From: Pyrinomonadaceae bacterium
GTDB taxonomy: Bacteria; Acidobacteriota; Blastocatellia; Pyrinomonadales; Pyrinomonadaceae
DNA length: 8,783 bases
NCBI GenBank assembly: GCA_013813825.1
Contig: JACCRA010000476.1
Coordinates: 1 to 8,783, forward strand
Direction: 5' to 3'
Shown: piece after piece, positions 1 to 5,464 of the stretch
Layout of the letters: each line of letters opens with the position of its first letter
Position numbering within the stretch: the first letter of the stretch is position 1
Program-made: the position numbers and the translations under genes
Notes under the pieces: generated by a model
Seen by the model: the letters and a program-made list of their open reading frames with translations, nothing else
Told to the model about the DNA's origin: nothing
Database searches by the model: none

Positions 1-608
1 ACTTCCGGGACGGTGACGTTGAAGGCGCGCATCTTGTCCGGGTCAACTTTGATCTGAATCTCGCGGCTGCTGCCGCCGACGATTTCGACGTTGCCGACGC
101 CGGGCAGCGTCTCGATGCGCTCCTTGATCTGCTTGTCGGCGATGTCGGTCACTTCGCGCAGAGCGCGCGGCGCGGAGACCGCGATCCGCACGACCGGCGC
201 GGCGTCCGTGTCGAGCTTCTGCACGATTGGCTCTTCCGCCGTCTCCGGCAGATCGTTGGTGACAAGGTTGACCTTGTTCTGCACCTCCTGCGCCGCGATG
301 TCCGGGTTCTTCTCCAAGAGAAACTGCACGAAGACTTGCGAGACGCCTTCGACCGAGACGGAACGCAACTCGTCGATGCCGCTAATGGTGTTGACCGCCG
401 ACTCAATCTTGTCGGTCACTTCCGTCTCGATCTCGCGCGGGCTGGCGCCGGGGTTAATCACCGTGATGGTGATCGTCGGCAAATCGATCTTCGGAAACAG
501 ATCGACGCCCAGCGAGAAGAACGAAAAAATGCCCACCACAGTTAGCGACAGAATCAACATCGTCGCGAACACCGGCCGCCGGACGCAAATTTCAGCTAGT
601 TTTTGCAT
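1..608 (-). CDS. RND efflux inner-membrane permease, AcrB/HAE1 type, N-terminal part (runs off window)
   Basis: This is the first 202 codons of a resistance-nodulation-division transporter, the proton-driven inner-membrane pump of a tripartite efflux system. The reading frame stays open to the left edge, so the gene is cut by the window and is not broken. The product starts MQKLAEICVRRPVFATMLIL, the typical RND start: a short amphipathic helix, then R-R-P-V-F before TM1 (about residues 12-34). G34-V-D-L-F-P-K follows the TM, and a porter (PN1/PN2) region has the family phrases around 52-75 (NPGASPREIE.EV..KIE) and 168-178 (LPGVGNVEIVG). A full member is about 1,000-1,060 residues, so only a fifth is visible. 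The start is ATG at 608-606 with a weak TGAGG site (617-613). It lies 98 bp downstream of the adaptor gene and is probably in the same operon. Substrate cannot be predicted; the sequence favours the HAE1 drug/hydrophobe class over heavy-metal pumps. Confidence 0.95.
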   Translation of the reverse strand, partial: MQKLAEICVRRPVFATMLILSLTVVGIFSFFSLGVDLFPKIDLPTITITVINPGASPREIETEVTDKIESAVNTISGIDELRSVSVEGVSQVFVQFLLEKNPDIAAQEVQNKVNLVTNDLPETAEEPIVQKLDTDAAPVVRIAVSAPRALREVTDIADKQIKERIETLPGVGNVEIVGGSSREIQIKVDPDKMRAFNVTVPE

Positions 609-620
609 AACGCCTCAGAG

Positions 621-704
621 GGTGTCGGGGGCCGGGTGTCAGGTGTCGGGTAAAGACAGAACTGTTGCTTTTACCGACACCTGACACCTGACACCCGACA
701 CCTG
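621..704. repeat. Heptamer-repeat hairpin between adaptor and permease genes
   Basis: The left arm is four 7-nt units in phase at 621, 628, 635 and 642 (GGTGTCG, GGGGCCG, GGTGTCA, GGTGTCG). The right arm is four units at 675, 682, 689 and 696 (CGACACC, TGACACC, TGACACC, CGACACC). Innermost, second and outermost units pair fully; the third pair is degraded. A further GGTAAA/TTTAC stretch, with one bulged base, closes a loop of about 15 nt (655-669). It occupies nearly all of the gap between two genes of one operon. Transcribed leftward it would form a strong RNA hairpin just upstream of the permease ribosome site, so it could affect processing, stability or relative expression. That role is inference. 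Confidence 0.85.
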
Positions 705-706
705 TT

Positions 707-1975
707 TTACTGTCTCACCGCCGCGCCGTCCTTTAATTGTTCGATGTTGCCGCCGGTGGCGACGAGTTCGCCGTCGCCGACGCCGCTTTTAATCTCAACG
801 AGTTCGCCTTCCGTCTGGCCGAGTTGGACGACGCGCTCTTGCGCGCGGCCGTCTTTGATCACAAAGACACGGCTCACATTTTGATCGGTGCGGATGGCAC
901 GCGCCGGAATCAGGAGCGCCGGCTCTGGACGGGCTTGCGCGATGCGGACGGTGGCGAACTGGCCGGGCTTCAGCAAATTCTGAATGTTCTCGACTTCGGC
1001 CTCGACCGTTAAAGTGCGCGAGACGGCCGTGACGTTTGGCGAGAGACGCACGATGCGGCCGGCGAAGTTACGATCCGCATAGGCGCTCGTAGTGATCGAG
1101 ACGCCCTGCCCCGGCGTGATGAGCGAGATCAGTTGTTCAGGGATGTCGATCCGCAGCCGCAGTGGGTTGGTGCGGACGATGGTCGCGATCTTCGATGAAG
1201 TCGTGACGTACTCGCCCACATCCGCCGGGCGGTCGGCGACATAACCGCTAATCGGCGCATACACGGTCGCGTCCGCGATGGCTTTGCGCGCCTGCGCGAG
1301 TTGCGCCTCGGCGGCGGCGACAGCGGCGCGCGCCGTCTGCACGCCGGCATAATTCTGCCGCGCCGCCGCGAGTTGCGCCTCGTACTGTTCGCGCAACTGC
1401 TCGCGTTGCGCTCGCTGCTGATCGTAAGCGGAGCGCGACACGTCGCCCGATTCCACCAGCCGCTCGAAGCGGCGCAGTTGCGTCTCAGCCAAATCCAACG
1501 CCGCTCGCGCGGCTCTGACTTCGGCGACGCGCGTCGGATCAAAAGCTTGTCCGGAACCGAGGCCGATGCGTGCTTCCGCCTGCCTGACCGCTGAACGCGC
1601 CTGCCCGGCCTGCGCTTCGAGTTGCGTCAAGCGCAGGCGCGCGTCCGCGTCGTCGAGCCGCGCCAGCACCGCGCCGCGCCCGACGTAGCTGCCCAAATCG
1701 ACGCCGACCGCGACGACGCGGCCCGCGACTGGCGGGGCGACGTCCGTCTGCTCGTCGGCCGCGAGGCTGCCCGTGGCTTCGATGAAGCGCGGCAGTTCCC
1801 GCTTGATCGCGGCGGCCGTCGTCACGTCCACAATTGCCGGTGTCGCTTGCGCGGCGGCGTCCGCTTGCTGTTTGTTCGAGGCCGCGCGCGAACCGCCGCC
1901 GCAGGCCGACGCCAGCGCGACGAGCGATAGCAGCAGCGCGTAAACAGAGAGTGTTAGTGGCTGTCGGGAGATCAT
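707..1975 (-). CDS. RND efflux periplasmic adaptor (membrane fusion protein), lipoprotein
   Basis: This 422-residue periplasmic adaptor links an RND permease to a TolC-type outer-membrane channel. A hydrophobic signal sequence (7-24) ends in a lipobox, A22-S-A-C25, so the mature protein is probably lipid-anchored. Next come a first beta/lipoyl half (about 65-108, with PPVAGRVVAVGVDLGSYV), a long alpha-helical hairpin (about 110-235), the second lipoyl half (YAPISGYVADRPADVGEYV, 239-257), a beta-barrel (about 270-345) and a membrane-proximal domain (350-415). The hairpin tip has the channel-contact pattern R-x3-L-x6-S (R169, L173, S180), known from AcrA/MacA-type adaptors. The length is normal for the family. 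The start ATG (1975-1973) overlaps the repressor stop as ATGA, and the purine-rich lysine codons at the end of the repressor gene are the only ribosome-site candidate, so translational coupling is likely. No outer-membrane factor gene is seen in the window. Confidence 0.95.
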   Translation of the reverse strand: MISRQPLTLSVYALLLSLVALASACGGGSRAASNKQQADAAAQATPAIVDVTTAAAIKRELPRFIEATGSLAADEQTDVAPPVAGRVVAVGVDLGSYVGRGAVLARLDDADARLRLTQLEAQAGQARSAVRQAEARIGLGSGQAFDPTRVAEVRAARAALDLAETQLRRFERLVESGDVSRSAYDQQRAQREQLREQYEAQLAAARQNYAGVQTARAAVAAAEAQLAQARKAIADATVYAPISGYVADRPADVGEYVTTSSKIATIVRTNPLRLRIDIPEQLISLITPGQGVSITTSAYADRNFAGRIVRLSPNVTAVSRTLTVEAEVENIQNLLKPGQFATVRIAQARPEPALLIPARAIRTDQNVSRVFVIKDGRAQERVVQLGQTEGELVEIKSGVGDGELVATGGNIEQLKDGAAVRQ

Positions 1976-2760
1976 GATCTTGACTTCTTCTTTTTGGCGG
2001 CTATGGCGACGCTTTGACGAACCGTGCTTAAGCCTTTCTTTTGGCCGCTTGGTTTAGTGATTGACTTGCCAGCCGTCGCCTGAGTCGCGACGCCGTGCAA
2101 TAAAATTTCCGTAAACTCTTGTGCGGCACGCTCGTTCGGAATGTCGAGCAGGCTGCGTTGCGGGTCAAAGATGATGTTGACGAGTGAATGATAGAGGGTC
2201 ATCCCGATGAAGGCGCGCGCGATCACCATCGGCTCCATATCGCGTAGCGCGCCGGCCTGCTGCCGCTCGCGAATGTAGCCGCAGAGGAAACGCGCCATCT
2301 GGCGGACATTGCGTTCCCAAAACATCTGGAACAGTTCGTGGCCCTGCAAAGCGGAGTGCATTAACAGGCGTGCGAAATCCGTGTCGTGCTCGTGAAAATG
2401 CAGCACACCTTGCGCGAGGCCGGAGAAGACGGCCGCATCATCGCCGCGCTCCATCGCCCCGCCGAGCGCGGCGCAGGCATCGCCCATGTCCCCGGCGCAC
2501 GCCTTGTGATCGAGAATCGCGGCGTAGAGGTCTTCCTTTGTCGCGAAGTGCTTGAAGACCATCGCCTCGGAGACGCCCGCCTCTTGCGCGATCTCTCTGG
2601 TCGTCGTGCCGCTAAAGCCGCGCTGAGAAAACAGCCGCATCGCGACGCGCACGATCTGCTGCCGCCGCTCGCCGCCGGCCATCCGCCCGCCGCTGCTGCC
2701 GTCGTTGCGCGGAGCGCGGCCCGGAGGAGCGTTCTTTTGCGTTTCAATCGATTTGCTCAT
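1972..2760 (-). CDS. TetR/AcrR-family transcriptional repressor of the efflux operon
   Basis: This is a one-component regulator of 262 residues. After a disordered basic leader (1-30) comes a TetR DNA-binding domain (about 31-80): RRQQIVRVAMRLFSQRGFSG, then the helix-turn-helix T53-T-R-E-I-A-x3-A-G-V-S-E-A-M-V-F-K-H-F and the family phrase KEDLY (75-79). The rest is a helical ligand-binding and dimerisation domain, with family phrases such as FARLLMHSAL. It ends in an unusual basic tail, AAKKKKSRS. A longer frame opens at GTG 2802, but that codon lies inside the palindromic operator. ATG 2760 has GGAGG (2768-2764) just upstream and is preferred, although the 3-nt gap to ATG is short. It is first in the operon, before adaptor and permease, so it most likely represses its own operon until an efflux substrate binds. 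The effector is unknown. Confidence 0.92.
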   Translation of the reverse strand: MSKSIETQKNAPPGRAPRNDGSSGGRMAGGERRQQIVRVAMRLFSQRGFSGTTTREIAQEAGVSEAMVFKHFATKEDLYAAILDHKACAGDMGDACAALGGAMERGDDAAVFSGLAQGVLHFHEHDTDFARLLMHSALQGHELFQMFWERNVRQMARFLCGYIRERQQAGALRDMEPMVIARAFIGMTLYHSLVNIIFDPQRSLLDIPNERAAQEFTEILLHGVATQATAGKSITKPSGQKKGLSTVRQSVAIAAKKKKSRS

Positions 2761-2790
2761 CAACCTCCAATGTCCGCCGACAAAATTTTT

Positions 2791-2810
2791 ACAAGTAAGC
2801 ACTTACTTAC
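2791..2810. promoter_or_regulatory. Palindromic TetR-type operator
   Basis: AAGTAAG (2793-2799) and CTTACTT (2802-2808) are perfect 7-bp inverted arms around CA. The size and symmetry suit a TetR-family dimer. It lies 33 bp before the repressor ATG and covers the predicted -10 hexamer of the repressor promoter, so binding would block RNA polymerase. That this repressor is the protein that binds here is inferred from adjacency. Confidence 0.75.
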
Positions 2811-2833
2811 CAGAAGTACGCGGAGAGTGTCAA
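2804..2833 (-). promoter_or_regulatory. Predicted promoter of the efflux operon
   Basis: On the minus strand a perfect -35 TTGACA (2833-2828) is followed after 18 bp by TAAGTA (2809-2804), a weak -10. The perfect -35 may compensate for the poor -10. The -10 is embedded in the operator palindrome, the usual layout of a self-repressed TetR promoter. A start near 2797 would give a leader of about 37 nt. Confidence 0.5.
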
Positions 2834-2836
2834 GCG

Positions 2837-2850
2837 AGTTTCGCGAAACT
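2837..2850. repeat. Perfect 14-bp palindrome upstream of the efflux promoter
   Basis: AGTTTCGCGAAACT reads identically on both strands. It lies 3 bp beyond the -35 of the leftward promoter, where an activator or second repressor could sit. No protein can be assigned to it. Confidence 0.5.
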
Positions 2851-3062
2851 TATCGCGTTCCGACGCGAGGCCGGCGGATGCTCACGACAGCATCTCAACC
2901 CGTCAACGCCTGTCTCTCTCGGCCCCGTTGATGGTGTCTTAGCGTTCGAGCCGTTGGGGAGCGGCCTATCGTCCGTTCACAATCTCGCCGTGCCTTATGC
3001 CAATCGCCTGGTCATGTTTCGGCTCTCTCTGTTTTTTTGGCTGTATTGTTCCCGACCTTGCG

Positions 3063-3069
3063 CTATACT
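3063..3069 (+). promoter_or_regulatory. Possible -10 element for the YqjD-like cassette
   Basis: CTATACT contains TATACT (3064-3069), one mismatch from TATAAT, and also equals the extended -10 favoured by E. coli sigma-S. No good -35 stands at 16-18 bp; TTGGCT (3037-3042) is 21 bp away. If used, it would give a leader of about 200 nt carrying the inverted repeat at 3170-3205. The call is tentative. Confidence 0.3.
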
Positions 3070-3169
3070 CGCCCGTACCTTTTCACAACAAAGGCAAATA
3101 GGGTCGGGCGCGCGGCGCGCCTAGAGTGGCGACTTTATCGAGTCGTCTTCTGCGGCCGAGCGTCGGCAC

Positions 3170-3215
3170 ATTGTTTGCTCATTCACGTGAGGTCAAGCAA
3201 ACAATTTCCACGTGG
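3170..3215. promoter_or_regulatory. Inverted repeat with two CACGTG palindromes upstream of the stress-type cassette
   Basis: ATTGTTTGCT (3170-3179) and AGCAAACAAT (3196-3205) are perfect 10-bp arms around a 16-nt loop. Inside the loop is TCACGTGA (3183-3190), an 8-bp palindrome; just outside is CCACGTGG (3208-3215), another. Their centres are 25 bp apart. The arrangement suggests a protein-binding region or a leader hairpin controlling the gene that starts 60 bp later. The regulator is unknown. Confidence 0.5.
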
Positions 3216-3274
3216 GCGTTGCTCGCGCGCCTTGCGCTTGAAAGATCTGAATCAAATAACAGGAGAGTAAGGAC

Positions 3275-3673
3275 ATGTCACAAAACATTAACCGCAGCGA
3301 TCTCGGCAACCAATCCACCGGCGGCGCAGGCACCGGTGCGACCGATCTCGGCACGACGCGCGATACGCACGATACCGCAGGCACGAATACCAGCCTGACG
3401 CCCAGCAGTAGCGGCACGGGAATCGGCACCGCCCCAGCGCGCGCCGAAGGCATTGCTGGTCAAGCGCAAGAGTACGCCACCCAGGCCAAAGATTACATGA
3501 GCGACAAAGTCTCAATGGTTGGCGACAAGATCAAGGATTTACAGAACAAGGACTTCAGCCAAGTGACCGACGAAGCCAAGCAGTACGCACGTGAGAAGCC
3601 CGGGCAGGCGCTTTTGATTTCAGCAGCCGCCGGTTTCTTGATCGGCCTCCTGCTTCGCAACAGCCGCCGCTAG
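3275..3673 (+). CDS. DUF883 / YqjD-ElaB-like C-tail-anchored membrane protein
   Basis: This small protein (132 residues) has a low-complexity T/G/S-rich N-terminal half (about 11-55), an amphipathic helix (about 58-107, AQEYATQAKDYMSDKVSMVGDKIKDL in part) and one C-terminal membrane helix (109-127). It ends in the R-N-S-R-R tail typical of DUF883. The phrase AREKPGQALLISAAAGFLIG matches the family pattern R-E-x-P followed by a glycine-rich TM. In E. coli, YqjD and ElaB are inner-membrane proteins, induced in stationary phase, that bind ribosomes through the soluble N-terminus. Whether this protein does so is unknown, since its N-terminus is longer and disordered. ATG 3275 follows AGGAG (3261-3265) by 9 nt. 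It is first in a three-gene cassette, followed by a YqjE-like gene as in E. coli. Confidence 0.85.
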   Translation: MSQNINRSDLGNQSTGGAGTGATDLGTTRDTHDTAGTNTSLTPSSSGTGIGTAPARAEGIAGQAQEYATQAKDYMSDKVSMVGDKIKDLQNKDFSQVTDEAKQYAREKPGQALLISAAAGFLIGLLLRNSRR

Positions 3674-3684
3674 TGGCAAAGCAA

Positions 3685-3760
3685 GCTTCGCGTCACAGGT
3701 TCCGAGTTTCGAGTCGCTGCGTTTTCCGTGAACTCGAAACTCGAACCGGAAACTCGAAGC
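3685..3760. repeat. Second heptamer-repeat hairpin, inside the YqjD-like cassette
   Basis: GGTTCCGAGTTTCGAGT (3698-3714) pairs with ACTCGAAACTCGAACC (3732-3747) with one bulged base and a 17-nt loop. Outer bases GCTTCG (3685-3690) pair with CGAAGC (3755-3760). The arms are near-heptamers (TTCCGAG, TTTCGAG; CTCGAAA, CTCGAAC, then CTCGAAG). It fills most of the 109-bp gap between the first and second cassette genes. The layout copies the hairpin at 621-704, though the unit sequence is unrelated. There is no T-run after it, so it is not a simple terminator. Confidence 0.8.
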
Positions 3761-3782
3761 TGTTGAGAAAGGGGATTGAGCA

Positions 3783-4271
3783 ATGGCACAACCTGAAAGG
3801 CGGATGGCTGAAATGTCTGCGGGACAGGAAAATTTAGAGCGCACGACGCCGGGGCCGATGACGACGACGCAGGCCGACATTGATAGTCTGCCATCTCTGT
3901 TCGGGCGGTTGGGCGATCAAGTCATGAATCTCGTGGACGCCAAACTCAGTTTGGTGAAAGTCGAGATCAAAGAAGAGGCGGCTGTCTATACGCGCGATAT
4001 CGCGATGATTGCGGTCGGCGGCGTGCTGGCCGCCATCGGCTTCGCGCTCCTGAACGTGGCAATCGCGTTTTTCATATCAAAGCTGTTCACGTCGTTTGAG
4101 CCACCGGTAACTTATGCGCTCGGCTTCCTCGTCACCGGCGTGTTATATCTCATCGTTGGCGGCATCCTCGTCTTCGTCATGAAGAACCGTCTCACGGCGC
4201 ACAGCCCTGCGCCCGAACGTAGCATGGAAGAGTTGAGAAAGGATAAGCAATGGCTGAAGAACGAAATTTAG
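3783..4271 (+). CDS. DUF1469 / YqjE-like (phage holin superfamily 6) membrane protein
   Basis: This protein of 162 residues has a polar N-terminus (1-35), an amphipathic helix (36-68, SLFGRLGDQVMNLVDAKLSL, then VKVEIKEEAA), two membrane helices (about 73-99 and 110-133) and a charged cytoplasmic tail ending in the family motif ELRKDKQWLK (150-159). The pattern L-A-K-x-E-(I/L)-x2-E before two TMs is that of DUF1469, the family of E. coli YqjE. Despite the holin-superfamily name, these are chromosomal housekeeping or stress proteins and no phage genes are near. ATG 3783 has AAAGGGG (3768-3774) at good spacing. The last 22 bp overlap the next gene. The codons for the tail motif also supply that gene's ribosome site and start. 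Molecular function is not established. Confidence 0.85.
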   Translation: MAQPERRMAEMSAGQENLERTTPGPMTTTQADIDSLPSLFGRLGDQVMNLVDAKLSLVKVEIKEEAAVYTRDIAMIAVGGVLAAIGFALLNVAIAFFISKLFTSFEPPVTYALGFLVTGVLYLIVGGILVFVMKNRLTAHSPAPERSMEELRKDKQWLKNEI

Positions 4272-5083
4272 CAACCGTACGCGCGCCGGAGGCCGAGACT
4301 GACGAAGACACGACCAAGGCGGAGTTGCAGCGTCGCATGGAGCAGGCGCGCGAATCGATTACGAGCACGGTCGAAGAAATCAAAGACACCGTGTCCACCC
4401 AATACCAGAACGTCCGCGAGACGATCTCTCAGTCGCTCGACTGGCGCGAGCAGGTCAGTCGTCGTCCAGCCGCGTTCGCGCTGGGCGCGCTCGGAGCAGG
4501 GTTGATCGTTGGCTACAGTGTCGGCGGCGTGTTTAAGGGCGATGGCGAGTTGCCCGAACGCTATTACCAATCCGAGGGCGAGGATTACGGCGACGTGATC
4601 GCGGCGGCGGCGCCGATGCGCTCTTACGCGGCGCAGCCAATTACCGGCAGCACTTACGGCGCGTCAGCTTATGCTGGCGGTAGCGAGCAAGCAGCGCATG
4701 AGTCCGTGCCAATGCCCGCCACGAGGCCGTCTTACAGCAGCGGCTACGAAGCTGATACGACCTCGGACGAGGCGGAGAAGCCCGGCATTCTCTCGCGTTT
4801 CAGAGAGACGCAGGCTTACGACCGCTTGCAACAAGAAGTCTCGACGCTCGGCAGTCGCGCCGTCGATGAACTTTCAAAAACGGCGCAAACTGTCGTGCTG
4901 CCGGCGATTCTCGGCAAGCTTAAAGACATGATCGGCATCGACCTCTCGACGCAACGTGAAGTGGCCCAACGGACCAAGTTGGAACACCAAACCAGCACGG
5001 CCCGCGCCGGTGCCGCGCAAAGCGAAACCAAAGTGCAGGATCACACCGAAGGCAGTGGCAGCGGTGCCAGCATGGGCGGCTAG
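4250..5083 (+). CDS. One-TM protein with DUF3618/YtxH-like N-terminus and a long C-terminal extension
   Basis: This product of 277 residues is third in the cassette. Residues 22-70 form an amphipathic, coiled-coil-like helix (ELQRRMEQARESITSTVEEI then KDTVSTQYQNVRETI) followed by RRPAAFALGALGAGLIVGYS (71-90), a glycine-rich membrane helix. This is the arrangement of DUF3618/YtxH-type proteins. A Y/S/G/A-rich linker (about 97-178) joins a second amphipathic helix (180-231, ILSRFRETQAYDRLQQEVST onward), and the end is a disordered S/G tail. ATG 4250 lies within the previous gene's last codons, with AAAGGA (4238-4243) upstream, so it is translationally coupled. In E. coli the third place is taken by YqjK, which is much shorter; homology between the two is not shown. 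Role unknown; envelope or stress structural function is inferred from context. Confidence 0.75.
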   Translation: MAEERNLATVRAPEAETDEDTTKAELQRRMEQARESITSTVEEIKDTVSTQYQNVRETISQSLDWREQVSRRPAAFALGALGAGLIVGYSVGGVFKGDGELPERYYQSEGEDYGDVIAAAAPMRSYAAQPITGSTYGASAYAGGSEQAAHESVPMPATRPSYSSGYEADTTSDEAEKPGILSRFRETQAYDRLQQEVSTLGSRAVDELSKTAQTVVLPAILGKLKDMIGIDLSTQREVAQRTKLEHQTSTARAGAAQSETKVQDHTEGSGSGASMGG

Positions 5084-5133
5084 TCTGCTCGGTAGCACGA
5101 CTTGGGACTTGACGGGGTTTTGAGCGTTAAAGA

Positions 5134-5171
5134 AGCGGCGGACTGAAATTTCAGTCCGCCGCTCTTTTTTT
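5134..5171 (+). terminator. Strong intrinsic terminator of the membrane-protein cassette
   Basis: AGCGGCGGACTGAAA (5134-5148) is followed at once by its exact reverse complement (5149-5163), a perfect 30-bp palindrome. One C and seven T (5165-5171) come next. It begins 50 bp after the stop of the third cassette gene. The minus strand has only a weak T-rich tract after the stem, so it acts chiefly rightward. Confidence 0.9.
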
Positions 5172-5256
5172 GTCGGGGTGGATGAGTTCTTGACCTCCTG
5201 AAGCGCGCCGGTCGTTCAAGCTCACTTCATTCTCTCAGGGAGGCGAGAAAGTAACT

Positions 5257-5332
5257 GACAGATTGAACAAGATTAACAAAAGAGCATTGGCTGGAGTGGC
5301 CGCCCCCTGCTGTTAATCCTGTCAATCCTGTC
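5257..5332. repeat. Third repeat hairpin (GATTAACA-type) upstream of the TPR gene
   Basis: The 22-nt stretch at 5257-5278 is an imperfect reverse complement of 5311-5332 (one mismatch and two single-base indels), around a 32-nt loop. The right arm is a perfect 9-mer tandem, AATCCTGTC twice (5315-5332). It is the same kind of object as the two heptamer hairpins but with another unit. It lies before, not within, a transcription unit. Confidence 0.65.
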
Positions 5333-5380
5333 CACTACTTTTTCAAGAATGGATAGACACTGTCGGCTGCTCAATGTTCG

Positions 5381-5409
5381 TTGACACTGCCCGCCCGCGC
5401 TCTTAGACT
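5381..5409 (+). promoter_or_regulatory. Sigma-70-type promoter of the TPR gene
   Basis: TTGACA (5381-5386) and TAGACT (5404-5409) are separated by exactly 17 bp. The predicted start near 5416 gives a leader of about 50 nt ending in GGAGG (5449-5453) before ATG 5465. Confidence 0.7.
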
Positions 5410-5464
5410 CTGCTTTCCGTAGCTTCTCGTCCTTAACAATTTCTCACCGGAGGAGTGCTAACTC

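Larger units (their letters stand above)
2851..3274. other. Long non-coding leader between divergent operons
   Basis: Open frames across this stretch give compositionally random, cysteine- and arginine-rich peptides without ribosome sites, so I call no gene. No tRNA or known riboswitch pattern is seen. Going rightward it holds a CTATACT motif (3063-3069) that could be a -10, a GC-rich near-palindrome (3107-3121), an inverted repeat with two CACGTG palindromes (3170-3215), and a Shine-Dalgarno AGGAG (3261-3265) for the gene at 3275. The part next to the leftward operon (2851-3030) shows nothing recognisable. Confidence 0.6.
5084..5464. other. Intergenic region: terminator, repeat hairpin and promoter
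   Basis: No gene is seen here. In order it holds a strong intrinsic terminator for the membrane cassette (5134-5171), a stretch with nothing recognisable (5172-5256), an imperfect repeat hairpin (5257-5332), and the promoter (5381-5409) and ribosome site (GGAGG, 5449-5453) of the TPR gene. Confidence 0.7.

Noticed and set aside
91..684. 197-codon plus-strand open frame over the permease gene
   Set aside because: It is the antisense shadow of the RND permease, whose minus-strand product has clear family motifs; the frame's peptide is serine/threonine-rich without a domain and it runs through the hairpin.
1972..2802. Longer repressor starting at GTG 2802
   Set aside because: That start lies inside the operator and at the predicted transcription start region; ATG 2760 has its own GGAGG.
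2705..3124. 139-codon plus-strand open frame across the repressor start and the leader
   Set aside because: It begins inside the repressor gene on the other strand, crosses the operator and has no ribosome site or recognisable protein pattern.
3037..3270. 77-codon frame just before the YqjD-like gene
   Set aside because: The peptide is random-looking, rich in R and C, with no Shine-Dalgarno; it spans the inverted repeat and CACGTG boxes, which better explain the region.
3783..4271. Phage holin in a prophage remnant
   Set aside because: Only the superfamily name suggests phage. The protein has the YqjE layout, a chromosomal context beside a YqjD-like gene, and no endolysin or structural genes.
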